Positions 24,826 through 34,362 of a stretch of 64,000 nt of DNA are shown piece by piece; positions within the stretch are counted from its first letter, which is position 1, and each line of letters begins with the position of its first letter. The notes beneath the pieces were generated by a model. The model was not told the origin of the DNA, searched no databases, and saw nothing but the letters and a program-made list of their open reading frames with translations. The stretch is taken from the NCBI GenBank assembly GCA_003149635.1, contig QCWI01000002.1, positions 25,188-89,187 of the forward strand, written 5' to 3'. A program made the position numbers and the translations under genes. Source of the DNA: Fluviicola sp. XM-24bin1. GTDB taxonomy: Bacteria; Bacteroidota; Bacteroidia; Flavobacteriales_D; Crocinitomicaceae.

Positions 24826-26622
24826 ATGAAGAACATTCGTAACTTTTGTATTATCGCACACATCGACCACGGGAAAAGTACCTTGGCCGATCGATTGCTT
24901 CAAACTACCGGAACTATTTCTGAACGTGAAATGCAAGATCAGGCATTGGACGATATGGATCTGGAACGCGAACGTGGGATTACCATCAAGAGTAACGCCA
25001 TTCAGATGGATTACGAACACAATGGCGAAAAGTACGTTCTGAACCTGATCGACACCCCGGGACACGTGGATTTCTCGTACGAAGTGTCGCGATCAATCGC
25101 CGCTTGTGAAGGGGCCTTGCTGATTGTAGATGCCGCTCAAGGAATTGAGGCGCAAACCATTTCGAATTTGTACCTCGCTTTGGAGCACGATCTTGAAATC
25201 ATTCCGATTTTGAATAAAATGGATCTTCCAGGTGCCATGCCAGAGGAGGTTACCGATCAGATTGTGGATTTGATTGGATGTAGTCCAGACGATATTATTC
25301 CGGCTTCCGGAAAAACGGGATTGGGAGTAGATAAGATTTTAGAGGCTGTTGTGGAACGCGTTCCAGCTCCCGAAGGAGATCCAGATGCACCATTGCAAGC
25401 TATGATCTACGATTCAGTCTTCAATTCATACCGTGGAATTATTGCGTATTACCGAGTGAAAAACGGAGTAATTCGCAAAGGAGATAAAGTGAAGTTCTTC
25501 AATACTGGTAAAAGCTATAACGCGGAAGAAATCGGAATCTTGAAATTAGACCTCAGTCCAAAGAACGAAGTTCGCACGGGTGATGTAGGCTACATTATTT
25601 CTGGAATCAAGAAAGCGGCCGAGGTGAAAGTTGGAGATACGATTACTTTGGAAGAGAATCCTTGTGATGAAGCGATCAAAGGTTTCGAGGATGTGAAGCC
25701 AATGGTATTCTCGGGAATTTATCCAGTGGATACAGAGGACTACGAAGAACTCCGTTACTCCATGGAGAAATTGCAATTGAACGATTCTTCCCTGGTTTTC
25801 GAACCGGAATCGTCAGCTGCACTTGGATTCGGTTTCCGATGTGGATTCCTTGGAATGTTGCACATGGAGATCATCCAGGAACGTTTAGAGCGTGAGTTCG
25901 GAATGACGGTTATTACTACCGTTCCCAACGTATCGTACAAGGCGTACATGAAAAAGACGCCGGACGAAGAAATTATCGTAAACAACCCTTCGGAGTTGCC
26001 AGATCCTTCAGGAATGGAAATGATCGAAGAGCCGTATATCAAAGCGCAAGTCATTACAAAGGCTGAATACGTGGGTCAGATTATGACCTTATGTATTGAA
26101 AAGCGAGGTGAATTGACCAATCAGGTGTACTTGACACAGGACCGTGTAGAGCTGAGTTTCGAAATGCCTATGGGAGAAATTGTCTTCGATTTTTATGACC
26201 GTTTGAAAACCGTTTCTCGTGGTTACGCATCTTTCGATTACCATCCAATTGGGTATAAGAAATCGGATCTGATCAAAATGGATCTTTTGCTTAACGGCGA
26301 GCAAGTCGATGCACTTTCAGCTTTGGTTCACCGAAGCAACGCCTTCGAATTGGGGAAAAAGATTTGTATCAAATTGAAGGAATTGATCCCACGTCAGCAA
26401 TTCGAAATTCCAATTCAGGCGGCAATTGGAGCGAAAGTAATCGCCCGTGAAACCATCAAGGCACTACGTAAAGACGTTACCGCAAAATGTTACGGTGGAG
26501 ATATCACGCGTAAGCGTAAACTCCTCGAAAAACAGAAAGCTGGTAAGAAACGTATGCGTCAGGTCGGAAAAGTTGAAATTCCACAAGAAGCATTCTTGGC
26601 TGTTCTGAAATTGAACGACTAA
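24826..26622 (+). CDS. lepA: elongation factor 4 (LepA)
   Basis: A 598-aa translational GTPase that back-translocates or monitors ribosomes. G1 is HIDHGKST (residues 12-19), G2 lies in [13 protein letters not shown]3 is DTPGH near residue 76, and G4 is NKMD near residue 129. EF-G-like domains II, III and V follow. The LepA-specific C-terminal domain contains [40 protein letters not shown] and ends [17 protein letters not shown]. Length is exactly typical. It is monocistronic with its own promoter-like element. Confidence 0.98.
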   Translation: MKNIRNFCIIAHIDHGKSTLADRLLQTTGTISEREMQDQALDDMDLERERGITIKSNAIQMDYEHNGEKYVLNLIDTPGHVDFSYEVSRSIAACEGALLIVDAAQGIEAQTISNLYLALEHDLEIIPILNKMDLPGAMPEEVTDQIVDLIGCSPDDIIPASGKTGLGVDKILEAVVERVPAPEGDPDAPLQAMIYDSVFNSYRGIIAYYRVKNGVIRKGDKVKFFNTGKSYNAEEIGILKLDLSPKNEVRTGDVGYIISGIKKAAEVKVGDTITLEENPCDEAIKGFEDVKPMVFSGIYPVDTEDYEELRYSMEKLQLNDSSLVFEPESSAALGFGFRCGFLGMLHMEIIQERLEREFGMTVITTVPNVSYKAYMKKTPDEEIIVNNPSELPDPSGMEMIEEPYIKAQVITKAEYVGQIMTLCIEKRGELTNQVYLTQDRVELSFEMPMGEIVFDFYDRLKTVSRGYASFDYHPIGYKKSDLIKMDLLLNGEQVDALSALVHRSNAFELGKKICIKLKELIPRQQFEIPIQAAIGAKVIARETIKALRKDVTAKCYGGDITRKRKLLEKQKAGKKRMRQVGKVEIPQEAFLAVLKLND

Positions 26623-26725
26623 CGCTCGCTCTGACTTCGAGAGCCTCAGTCTTCGCGAGAATCCCGGAGTAGTTATTTTCAAACCATTTTATGCGCCGTT
26701 CAATTAGGCTCTCGAAATGATGGCA

Positions 26726-27089
26726 CTATTCATCCCAACCCGCCTGACGCTGAAGTATATAGTGATACGTCAAACTACCATCATTATCGATGTGATAGTT
26801 GCTCAAATTCCCATCCATTAGCGTACATAAAATTCAGTGCATCCACCATGCTATTGAAGGAAGAGCGTTCTCCACTTTCATCCTTGATGGTTTGCTGTCG
26901 CCATGAGAAATCTTGTCCATAATCCACAAAAACTTTGATTTTCGTGAGGTTGATAAAACGTGTCTGCCCGACCAATTCCACATACTGTAATTCGTCCATT
27001 TTATTGATGTCTACTCCATCGACGATTACCTGTGCATTCCCTTCAAAAGAGAACAATCCGAGTGCTAAGACTACTAAAATCTTCTTCAT
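26726..27089 (-). pseudogene. small secreted protein with a C-terminal frameshift
   Basis: The gene starts MKKILVVLALGLFSFEGNAQ (signal peptide) and continues IVDGVDINKMDELQYVELVG... to NGWEFEQ, where the first frame ends after LSHR at 26784. In the next frame the sequence continues YHIDNDGSLTYHYILQRQAG then WDE and a stop at 26726. That is the expected end for the Bacteroidota family with an ALNFMYxNGWEF...YHYxLxR pattern. One extra base near 26797-26801 explains the break. The function of the family is unknown. It may be a genuine mutation or a sequence error; the remainder of the gene looks well kept. Confidence 0.6.
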
Positions 27090-27173
27090 AATTAGCTGTA
27101 TGAAAGTTCGATCCAGAAATTACAAATTTTAGGCCATTGATTGATATTGGAAGTGCTGTGTTGGTAAAAAGTA

Positions 27174-27190
27174 GAAAGCGGAAGGCAGAA
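27174..27190. repeat. dispersed 17-bp repeat (copy 1)
   Basis: GAAAGCGGAAGGCAGAA occurs here and, inverted and exact, at 56064-56080. Both copies are intergenic. Purine-rich repeats of this kind are frequent in Bacteroidota genomes. Confidence 0.4.
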
Positions 27191-27232
27191 GGAAACTTTT
27201 CGCTTCTGACCTTTCCCTTCTTACCAATGAAC

Positions 27233-27259
27233 AAAAAAATAGGGACGATTGCTCGTCCC
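27233..27259 (-). terminator. terminator of the DUF3108 gene
   Basis: On the minus strand GGGACGA/TCGTCCC forms a 7-bp stem with a 4-nt loop, followed by a seven-T run, about 80 nt after the DUF3108 stop codon. Confidence 0.65.
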
Positions 27260-27339
27260 CACTTTTCTTTGTTCCGCTAGATCGCTTACTCTGAGTCTGA
27301 CGTCAAAGTGGTCAGCGGAACACTCGGATGATTTCGGTA

Positions 27340-28131
27340 TCAATCCACCTTACTACTCAACTCATTCTTCAAACCATTCCATTCTATAAGGTGCATCTTT
27401 ACCGTTCCAACCGGTATCTTTGCTTTGACCAATACTGGGATACGATTTTGATCCGCCGTTACCCAGAATTGAACATCTTCTTCGTTTTCGAAATAGCGCC
27501 CCGTTTGTACTACAGGCACGAACTTGTAACACTGGAATTCGCCTTTTCGAATTTTAATTTTCTCTTTTCCTTTGTACTTGATTTTCAAGTCATAAATCTC
27601 ATCATCCATGAAACACTTGAAAGAAAATACCTTTCCTGGTGTCATTCCTTTCATATTCAGCGTTCGTGCCTTGTAGAAAGAAGAGATCATATCTTGCATC
27701 CCCATGGTGATATTAAAATCTTTCGATCCGTTGTTCACCTTCTTCACATGGTGCTTAAACGTGTAATTCTGATTGATTTTATATCCGCCTTCGTCTACAT
27801 TTCGAACGAAGAACCAAGGCATCATCGATTTCTTATCAATGTAACTTTCATATACGTCGTGAACCTTGTAAATATTGTTGAAGCTTCCCAGTGTTTTACC
27901 TGTGGCAACCACATGCTGCAACTCTCTACCCTGCCCTTTCTTTGAAGTCGATTTCACCTCAATCGTGGCTTCTCCTGCATCCACAAATCCATAGGAAACA
28001 CGATACTTCAATTTCTCTCCCGTTTTGAAGGAGTTATTTCGAACGTATGGATACGATACCGAAGATGAAGATGCGCTCACCAATCCCCCTAGGATTGCGG
28101 CAAAGCCCAAAAAATATAGATACTTTTTCAT
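27340..28131 (-). CDS. DUF3108 periplasmic protein
   Basis: A 263-aa protein with an N-terminal signal or membrane segment (MKKYLYFLGFAAILGGLVSA). DUF3108 landmarks follow: FKTGEKLKYRVSYGFVDAGE near the start of the mature chain, SFNNIYKVHDVYESYIDKKS, PWFFVRNVDEGGYKINQNYT, and FQCYKFVPVVQTGRYFENEE toward the end. DUF3108 proteins are periplasmic and predicted beta-barrel-like; their function is unknown. The start MKKYLYF is preferred over an in-frame ATG three codons earlier because it gives a normal signal sequence. It is divergent from the receiver gene at 28326. Confidence 0.8.
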   Translation of the reverse strand: MKKYLYFLGFAAILGGLVSASSSSVSYPYVRNNSFKTGEKLKYRVSYGFVDAGEATIEVKSTSKKGQGRELQHVVATGKTLGSFNNIYKVHDVYESYIDKKSMMPWFFVRNVDEGGYKINQNYTFKHHVKKVNNGSKDFNITMGMQDMISSFYKARTLNMKGMTPGKVFSFKCFMDDEIYDLKIKYKGKEKIKIRKGEFQCYKFVPVVQTGRYFENEEDVQFWVTADQNRIPVLVKAKIPVGTVKMHLIEWNGLKNELSSKVD

Positions 28132-28325
28132 CGCTAACATTTTAACTGTTACTGTGAATAATACAAAGGCTGTGCCAAATAAAACGGCAAATTATCCGAA
28201 GCTATTGTATAATTTTATCATAACGATGCGCTAGGAAAACTTTTCATTGCGTTGGGAAATAGCGGCTTCGGTACCCGGACTTAACTCCTTAAATTAGGGA
28301 TTGTAGAACACCAAAATTTGAAATT

Positions 28326-28913
28326 ATGAGTCCTAAGAGTAATCTCGAGACCGGAACCAAAACCCGGTTGAGACTAAAAAGAACATTACTATTTGGAGCC
28401 AGTGCACTAGTCATTGGCGCCGTAGTTTGGAAAATCCTCTTTACCACTGTTGCGACGGTGTCCACCACAACGAATGTGCGCGCCATATTTACACCTGGAA
28501 GTGGAGCTGTAATTACTGGTCATACCTGGCAAGGAACCTTGGTAGAAGATCATCCTATCAATCAAATGCTCGCGATGAAAGTCCTAAAGGATTGGAACAT
28601 CGATGTAGCACTTGCGGAAAATGGACGCATCGCGCTCGAAATGGTCGCGAAAGATGACTACGATTTGATTCTCATGGACATCAGCATGCCGGAAATGGAT
28701 GGCTACACTGCAACCAAGGAAATCCGATCGGGAAATCATACGCACGATAAGGACATTCCAATCATCGCTATGACGGCTTCGGCATTGATTGGTGAGAATC
28801 AAAAATGCTTCAAAGCAGGAATGAATGATTACATCACCAAACCATTCGAACCTGAAAATCTAATGGAGAAGATTTACAACAATCTTCGCATCACTCACTT
28901 AAAAAGCGCTTAG
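28326..28913 (+). CDS. receiver domain fused to an unrelated membrane N-terminus
   Basis: A 195-aa protein in two unlike halves. Residues 1-70 hold a basic N-terminus, one membrane helix (about 21-42, TLLFGASALVIGAVVWKILF) and a Thr/Gly-rich stretch of no recognised family. Residues 72-195 are a receiver domain starting LVEDHPINQMLAMKVL, with phospho-acceptor Asp118 in LILMDISMPEMDGY, the AMTASA switch Thr and the KPF lysine. Such receivers normally end a hybrid histidine kinase; here the kinase core is absent. I infer that the N-terminus of one gene has been joined to the C-terminal receiver of a hybrid kinase near 28535-28540, by deletion or misassembly. It is followed 2 nt later by the HPt/AAA+ gene, its likely phosphorelay partner. 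Confidence 0.65.
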   Translation: MSPKSNLETGTKTRLRLKRTLLFGASALVIGAVVWKILFTTVATVSTTTNVRAIFTPGSGAVITGHTWQGTLVEDHPINQMLAMKVLKDWNIDVALAENGRIALEMVAKDDYDLILMDISMPEMDGYTATKEIRSGNHTHDKDIPIIAMTASALIGENQKCFKAGMNDYITKPFEPENLMEKIYNNLRITHLKSA

Positions 28914-28915
28914 TT

Positions 28916-30436
28916 ATGGAAAATACAATAATCAACCTAGACTACCTCCATAAAACGTGCGGAGGATCCGAAGAAATGGTGCAGATGATTATTGATATAT
29001 TCATCTCAACAACACCCGATTGCATGGCGGAATTGGAAACGCATTTCTCAAACGCAGACAGCGAAGAATTGCGGATGGTGGCTCACAAAGTGAAATCTTC
29101 CTTTCTCACCATCGGAGCAAAATCTGCGGGTGAGAAACTTCAGCAAATTGAAGATGCCGCAAAAGATTCTGACATCAGTCATCTCGGTCCTATCATTCAA
29201 CAAGTAATAAACGAATCGGATGCGATCATTCAGGAATTGCATCACAAAAACAACGCGGTTATGAAAACAAACATCCTCAAAATATTTATCGTAGAAGACG
29301 ATCCTTTCTATGGCGAAGTAGTGCAGCAGCAACTTCAAACTTTGGAGAACGTCGAAGTCACCCGATTTCAAACAGCCGATGAATTCGCATCTGCAAAAGA
29401 TCTCAATCCTGATGTGGTAGTCTTTGATTACGACATGCCGGTTCGCAATGGACTTCAACTTTTGGAAGAAGTGAAAAAGATAAATGACGATACATTCGTA
29501 GTAATGTTATCGGGTCAAATGGAATTGAATATAGTAGTAGATGCTTACAACAAAGGCGCCGATAAATACATCATCAAAGATGAAAAGGCCTTGGTTGAGC
29601 TTCGGCAGATCATCGAAAACTTCCGAAAAGTGTTCAACACGCGGAATGAACTGGATCATCTGAAAGATCGACTCATCGACATCAACCGCTATGAGAATCT
29701 CATCGGCGAAAGTTTGGTGATGAAAGAAATGTTCCACTTGATGGAAAAAGTGGAGAACATAAACATTCCTGTATTGATCACTGGCTCCAACGGAACCGGA
29801 AAAGAATTGGTGGCCAATGCGCTGCATTACAATTCCTCGCGAAAACAACGACAGTTCGTTGCGCTCAATGTTGCGGCAATTCCAGAAGATTTAATCGAAA
29901 GTGAATTATTCGGAGCCGAAAAAGGTGCATTTACACGTTACGGCAAGTTCGAAGAAGCCAATGGAGGAAGCATTTTCCTAGATGAAATTGGCGAAATGCC
30001 TTACCGTGTGCAAGCCAAATTACTGCGTGTGCTTAAGGAAAACAAAGTGACACGTCTCGGTGGTAAAAAAGAAATCAATTTGGACATCAAAGTGATGTCC
30101 GCCACGAACAAAGACCTTTGGAAAGAAGTGGAAGCGGGACGATTTCGGGAAGATTTATACTTCCGATTGCAAGGCTTCATTATTCGCATTCCCGACCTCA
30201 AAGACCGTGGCAACGATGTGATTCACTTGGCCAAGCACTTCGCTTCGGAATTCTGCAAACGTCAAGGATTGCCTGAAAAGCAATTCGAAGTGGACGCATT
30301 CAAGGCAATGATTGATTACCGCTGGCCAGGAAATGTCCGTGAATTGAAATCAATGGTGGAACACGCAGTTTTGATTAGCAATCAACCGAAAATAACGTCA
30401 GAGAACCTCGTGTTCCTGGAAAAACATATTGCCTAG
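28916..30436 (+). CDS. HPt-receiver-sigma54 AAA+ protein without GAFTGA or DNA-binding domain
   Basis: A 506-aa three-part protein. An HPt domain (residues 1-115) has the phospho-His in AHKVKSSF (His57). Next is a receiver beginning MKTNILKIFIVEDDPFYGEV with Asp171 in VVVFDYDMP. Then comes an NtrC-type AAA+ domain with Walker A TGSNGTGKE near 289, ESELFGAEKGAFT, FLDEIGEMP and the sensor WPGNVREL. The sigma-54-contacting loop reads GAFT-RYGKFEEAN instead of GAFTGA-xxRxGKFEEA, so about five residues including GA are missing (residues 337-342). The protein ends after the AAA+ lid with no Fis-type helix-turn-helix. HPt and response regulator are usually separate, and a normal start lies inside (MKTNIL). 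It may be a non-activating regulator or a damaged activator. Confidence 0.8.
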   Translation: MENTIINLDYLHKTCGGSEEMVQMIIDIFISTTPDCMAELETHFSNADSEELRMVAHKVKSSFLTIGAKSAGEKLQQIEDAAKDSDISHLGPIIQQVINESDAIIQELHHKNNAVMKTNILKIFIVEDDPFYGEVVQQQLQTLENVEVTRFQTADEFASAKDLNPDVVVFDYDMPVRNGLQLLEEVKKINDDTFVVMLSGQMELNIVVDAYNKGADKYIIKDEKALVELRQIIENFRKVFNTRNELDHLKDRLIDINRYENLIGESLVMKEMFHLMEKVENINIPVLITGSNGTGKELVANALHYNSSRKQRQFVALNVAAIPEDLIESELFGAEKGAFTRYGKFEEANGGSIFLDEIGEMPYRVQAKLLRVLKENKVTRLGGKKEINLDIKVMSATNKDLWKEVEAGRFREDLYFRLQGFIIRIPDLKDRGNDVIHLAKHFASEFCKRQGLPEKQFEVDAFKAMIDYRWPGNVRELKSMVEHAVLISNQPKITSENLVFLEKHIA

Positions 30437-30573
30437 AGGATGGGTACCCGATGTCGACGCACGAAAAAATGAACGATTCATAAGAAAGATTTGGTGATCT
30501 ATTTTCAGTCGGCGTCGGGTATATTCTCAGCATAGATAAAAGACAGAAAAGAGGAAAGAACAAAGACAATGGA

Positions 30574-30608
30574 AAGACTTAGTCGTAACCTTCGATTAGG
30601 TCTTTTTT
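30574..30608 (+). terminator. intrinsic terminator of the phosphorelay genes
   Basis: AAGACTTAGTCG pairs with CGATTAGGTCTT across 12 positions (two G-U), followed by six Ts. It lies 138 nt after the stop codon and just before the convergent TRIC gene. Confidence 0.75.
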
Positions 30609-30621
30609 CTAATTGTATCTT

Positions 30622-31248
30622 TTATACATCCATGCGAATCTTAGGCAATTGCCAGTTGTAGCGTACTGCAAATACGCGGAACAGAATCACCAAAACGATG
30701 GAGATTGGAAAACTGACCTCTGGAATAACATTCAAATAATTCAATCCGAGATAGGCAGAAGCTCCAGTTAATGCAGGAAGAGCGTACATCTCTTTTCGGA
30801 AAATCAATGGGATTTCATTACACAAAACGTCGCGTGTCAATCCACCGAAGCAACCGGTAATCATGCCACATAAAATCGCATACCCCGGACTGATGTCATA
30901 GCTCAACGCCTTTTCCATTCCTGCAATCGCGAAAGTGCCCAATCCGATAGCATCGAAAAGAAAAAATGACTTGCGAAACCGTTGTAATTGTCGGTGCAGA
31001 AAAAAGGCCAAAATGACGCCTACAACTGTAATTACGATGTAATGATAACTCTGCATCCATCCTACAGGATGCGAACCGATAAGTAGATCTCGAATGGTTC
31101 CACCACCGACTGCAGTGACAAAAGCAATGATCGCCACGCCCATTAAATCGAAGCGTTTCTCACCTGCGGCCAAAGCCCCGGAAATGGCAAATACAAGGGT
31201 TCCGACAATGTCGACTACGACAACGATATCATCGGTTGTGTAGAACAT
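30622..31248 (-). CDS. TRIC family (YicG/UPF0126) cation channel-like membrane protein
   Basis: A 208-aa protein with about seven membrane helices and two repeats of the UPF0126/TRIC domain. The repeats carry AISGALAAGEKRFDLMGVAI with GGGTIRDLLIG, and GTFAIAGMEKAL with CFGGLTRDVLCNEIPLI. Structural work on bacterial homologues shows trimeric intracellular-type cation channels, although older annotations suggested glycine transport. The start codon overlaps the leuS stop (ATGA), implying translational coupling and co-transcription with leuS. It is complete, and a terminator from the opposite strand closes in from the other side. Confidence 0.9.
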   Translation of the reverse strand: MFYTTDDIVVVVDIVGTLVFAISGALAAGEKRFDLMGVAIIAFVTAVGGGTIRDLLIGSHPVGWMQSYHYIVITVVGVILAFFLHRQLQRFRKSFFLFDAIGLGTFAIAGMEKALSYDISPGYAILCGMITGCFGGLTRDVLCNEIPLIFRKEMYALPALTGASAYLGLNYLNVIPEVSFPISIVLVILFRVFAVRYNWQLPKIRMDV

Positions 31249-34229
31249 CAGATCACCACGTTCACGATTTTTCCAGGCACCACGATCACTTTCTTAGGAT
31301 CTTTTCCTTCGAGCCATTTTTGAGCGTTTTCATTCGCTAGAACTTCTTTCTCAATTTGTTCTTTGCTCATATCCAATGGGAACTCCAATTTGAAACGCAT
31401 TTTTCCATTGAATGAGATCGGATATTCATGACTGGATTCTACCAAGTGCTCTTCGTTGAACTCAGGGAATTTCGCGTAGGAAATCGTTCCAGGTTCATTA
31501 CCCAAACGCACCCATAGTTCTTCCGCAATGTGCGGCGCATAAGGGGAAACGAGAATCGTCAATTGCTCCAAAATCTGCTTGTTGTTGCACTTCTGATCGG
31601 TCAACTCGTTCACGCAAATCATGAAATTGGAAACACCCGTATTGAAAGAGAAACGTTCCAAGTCGTCTCCGATTTTCTTGATGGTTTTGTGCAAGGTTTT
31701 CAAAGCGTCTTTGGATGGATCGCCCATATCCAAACTCACCTTATTGTTCTGATCGTGGAACAAACGCCACAACTTTCTCAAGAAGTTGTGCACTCCGTTG
31801 ATTCCCTTCGTATCCCAAGGCTTGCTTTGCTCCAAAGGCCCGAGGAACATTTCGTACATACGCAATGTGTCTGCTCCAAAGTCTTCGCACAAATCATCTG
31901 GCGTTTGTACGTTGTATTTCGATTTAGACATCTTCTCTACTTCGTGCCCGCAAACGTAAGTTCCGTCCTCTTCTGTGATGAACTCAGCATTAGCAAATTC
32001 AGGGCGCCATTTTTTGAAGACTTCCACATCCAAAATATCGTTATCGACCATGGAGATATCAGCATGGATCGCTTGAGCATCATTAAAATCAATTGAAATC
32101 GATAATTCTTTTGGATTCTCAATTTCCTTTGCTATTTCATTCTTTAATTTCTCAATTTGAGCTGAAATTCGTGGATTCGAGAAACTATAGGGATCAGATT
32201 TGTATTTATCTAAGATTGGCTTAGAAATGAAAACACTCCTTAATATAGAATCTAATTTTAGATTAAGATCCATTGATTTTTTGATAGTATTAATAACACC
32301 CTCATCTTCAATTTCAAGGTTTACCAATGGCTTTACTCGATAAACAAAACTCGAACGACCCAAAATCATCCCCTGGTTGATCATCTTCTGGAACGGCTCC
32401 TCGAAAGGAATGTATCCCAAATCGAACAAGAATTTTGTCCAGAAACGAGCGTACAATAAGTGTCCGGTTGCATGCTCAGAACCACCGATGTACAAATCGA
32501 CATTGTTCCAATAATCCACCTTCTCACGCGCTACAAACTCATTCTCATTCTTCGGATCCATATAACGCAAGAAATACCACGAACTTCCTGCCCAACCTGG
32601 CATGGTGTTGTATTCCATTCGGTCGCCTTCTTGGTAATTCCACGCACTTTTTTCGGCACGCGCCAATGGCGGTTCTCCGTCTTCTGTTGGCAAGTATTTA
32701 TCTACTTCTGGAAGCGTGATGGGCAAATCAGCATCCGGTACCAAATGTGGTACTTCATTCTTGTAGAAAACTGGGAATGGTTCCCCCCAATAACGCTGGC
32801 GAGAGAATACCGCATCGCGCAAACGATACTGCGTTTTTCCTTTTCCAAATCCTTGTTTTTCGATCTCGTGAATTGCCGTTTTGATAGCCTTTTTCGCTGG
32901 CAATCCGTTCAAGAATTCCGAGTTAGCAATTACGGCATCTTTCTCTGCATACGCCGCTTCAGAAATATCTACGTTTTCGAAAATATTGATGATCTCAATT
33001 CCAAAGTGTTTAGCAAAATCCCAATCGCGTTGATCTCCACAAGGAACCGCCATTACCGCACCTGTTCCGTAAGAAGCCAAAACGTAATCTCCGATCCAGA
33101 TTTGAACTTTCTCCCCCGTAAACGGATGAATGGCGAAAGCCCCCGTGTTTTGTCCGGTGATGTTTTTCACATCAGACTGACGATCACGCTCCGATTTCAA
33201 AGAAGCCTGACGTTTGTATTCTTCCACTCCCGCTGAAAATTCATCGGTTGTAATTTGATCTACCAAAGGATGTTCAGGTGCTAATACCATGAACGAAACT
33301 CCGTAAATAGTATCCGGTCGCGTGGTGAAGACTTCAATCGAATCCTCATGTCCATCTACCTTGAAATGTACCGATGCACCCTGCGATTTTCCAATCCAAT
33401 TGCGTTGTTGATCTTTGATGGAATCTGTCCAATCGATCGCGTCTAAACCTGTGAGCAATCGTTCTGCATACGCTTTGATTCGCATCGACCACTGACGCAT
33501 CAATTTCTGCTCTACTGGATGTCCACCGCGCTCTGAAACGCCATTCACCACTTCGTCATTGGCCAAAACGGTTCCCAAAGCTGGACACCAGTTTACCCAA
33601 GAATCGGCCAAATACGTCAATCGGTAAGACATCAACACTGTGCTTTGCTCCTTTTCGGACATTGCTTTCCATTCTTCAGCAGAGAACGTTCCTTCGAAAT
33701 CGTGCTCTGCATTTACGTTGGCATTTCCTTCGGTTTCGAACTTGGCAACCAACTCTAAAATTCGAACGGCTTTGTCCGCATCTTTATCATACCAGCAATC
33801 GAACAATTGTTTGAAGATCCATTGCGTCCATTTGTAATACTCCGGAGACGAGGTGCGTACCTCACGATCCCAATCGAATGAAAATCCGATTTTATCCATT
33901 TGACCACGGTAACGCGCAATGTTCTCTTTCGTTGTTTTTTCCGGATGTTGCCCCGTTTGAATTGCGTACTGCTCTGCCGGAAGTCCAAACGAATCATATC
34001 CCATGGGATGCAAAACATTGTACCCTTGCAATCGCTTGTAACGCGAAAAAATATCCGAAGCAATATATCCGAGTGGGTGACCTACGTGTAAGCCCGCACC
34101 TGATGGATAAGGGAACATATCTAGCACATAATATTTCGGTTTGTCCGAGAAATCATCCGCTTTAAACGTCTTATTCTCAGCCCAAAACTCACGCCATTCC
34201 TTTTCTATTTTTCGAAAATCGTATTCCAT
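31248..34229 (-). CDS. leuS: leucyl-tRNA synthetase with a long insertion
   Basis: A 993-aa class I synthetase. HIGH motif HVGH is at residues 48-51, the editing domain (TRPDTIYG region) at about 280-480, and KMSKS near 764-768. The C-terminal anticodon and tail domains are present and end GKIVNVVI. Between SSFVYRVKPL and HADISMVDNDILD (residues ~634-720, positions 32066-32330) it carries a charged, helix-rich, AT-rich segment of about 85 residues, where related Flavobacteriales enzymes have roughly 25-35. The frame remains open through it. A promoter element lies upstream and the TRIC gene overlaps the stop codon. Nothing suggests loss of aminoacylation activity. Confidence 0.95.
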   Translation of the reverse strand: MEYDFRKIEKEWREFWAENKTFKADDFSDKPKYYVLDMFPYPSGAGLHVGHPLGYIASDIFSRYKRLQGYNVLHPMGYDSFGLPAEQYAIQTGQHPEKTTKENIARYRGQMDKIGFSFDWDREVRTSSPEYYKWTQWIFKQLFDCWYDKDADKAVRILELVAKFETEGNANVNAEHDFEGTFSAEEWKAMSEKEQSTVLMSYRLTYLADSWVNWCPALGTVLANDEVVNGVSERGGHPVEQKLMRQWSMRIKAYAERLLTGLDAIDWTDSIKDQQRNWIGKSQGASVHFKVDGHEDSIEVFTTRPDTIYGVSFMVLAPEHPLVDQITTDEFSAGVEEYKRQASLKSERDRQSDVKNITGQNTGAFAIHPFTGEKVQIWIGDYVLASYGTGAVMAVPCGDQRDWDFAKHFGIEIINIFENVDISEAAYAEKDAVIANSEFLNGLPAKKAIKTAIHEIEKQGFGKGKTQYRLRDAVFSRQRYWGEPFPVFYKNEVPHLVPDADLPITLPEVDKYLPTEDGEPPLARAEKSAWNYQEGDRMEYNTMPGWAGSSWYFLRYMDPKNENEFVAREKVDYWNNVDLYIGGSEHATGHLLYARFWTKFLFDLGYIPFEEPFQKMINQGMILGRSSFVYRVKPLVNLEIEDEGVINTIKKSMDLNLKLDSILRSVFISKPILDKYKSDPYSFSNPRISAQIEKLKNEIAKEIENPKELSISIDFNDAQAIHADISMVDNDILDVEVFKKWRPEFANAEFITEEDGTYVCGHEVEKMSKSKYNVQTPDDLCEDFGADTLRMYEMFLGPLEQSKPWDTKGINGVHNFLRKLWRLFHDQNNKVSLDMGDPSKDALKTLHKTIKKIGDDLERFSFNTGVSNFMICVNELTDQKCNNKQILEQLTILVSPYAPHIAEELWVRLGNEPGTISYAKFPEFNEEHLVESSHEYPISFNGKMRFKLEFPLDMSKEQIEKEVLANENAQKWLEGKDPKKVIVVPGKIVNVVI

Positions 34230-34251
34230 TGCTTCGTGTCTTTTGAAGCGC

Positions 34252-34259
34252 CAAAGATA
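34252..34259 (-). promoter_or_regulatory. -7 promoter element of leuS
   Basis: The minus strand reads TATCTTTG, a full match to TAnnTTTG, 22 nt before the leuS ATG. Confidence 0.5.
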
Positions 34260-34362
34260 GTAAATGCATAGAGAAACAAACCACTTTAGAAGCGGGGAAA
34301 CACAAGGAATTCAGACGATTCAAATTCATCATACATTCTAGATTTTCTTAACTTAGCTTCTT

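Noticed and set aside
28950-29250. Separate gene for the HPt domain
   Set aside because: The frame runs without a stop from the HPt domain into the receiver; although an internal ATG could start the regulator alone, the sequence as given encodes one fused protein.
32435-33236. Long plus-strand open frames inside leuS
   Set aside because: They are antisense to a well-conserved leuS and show no protein-like features.
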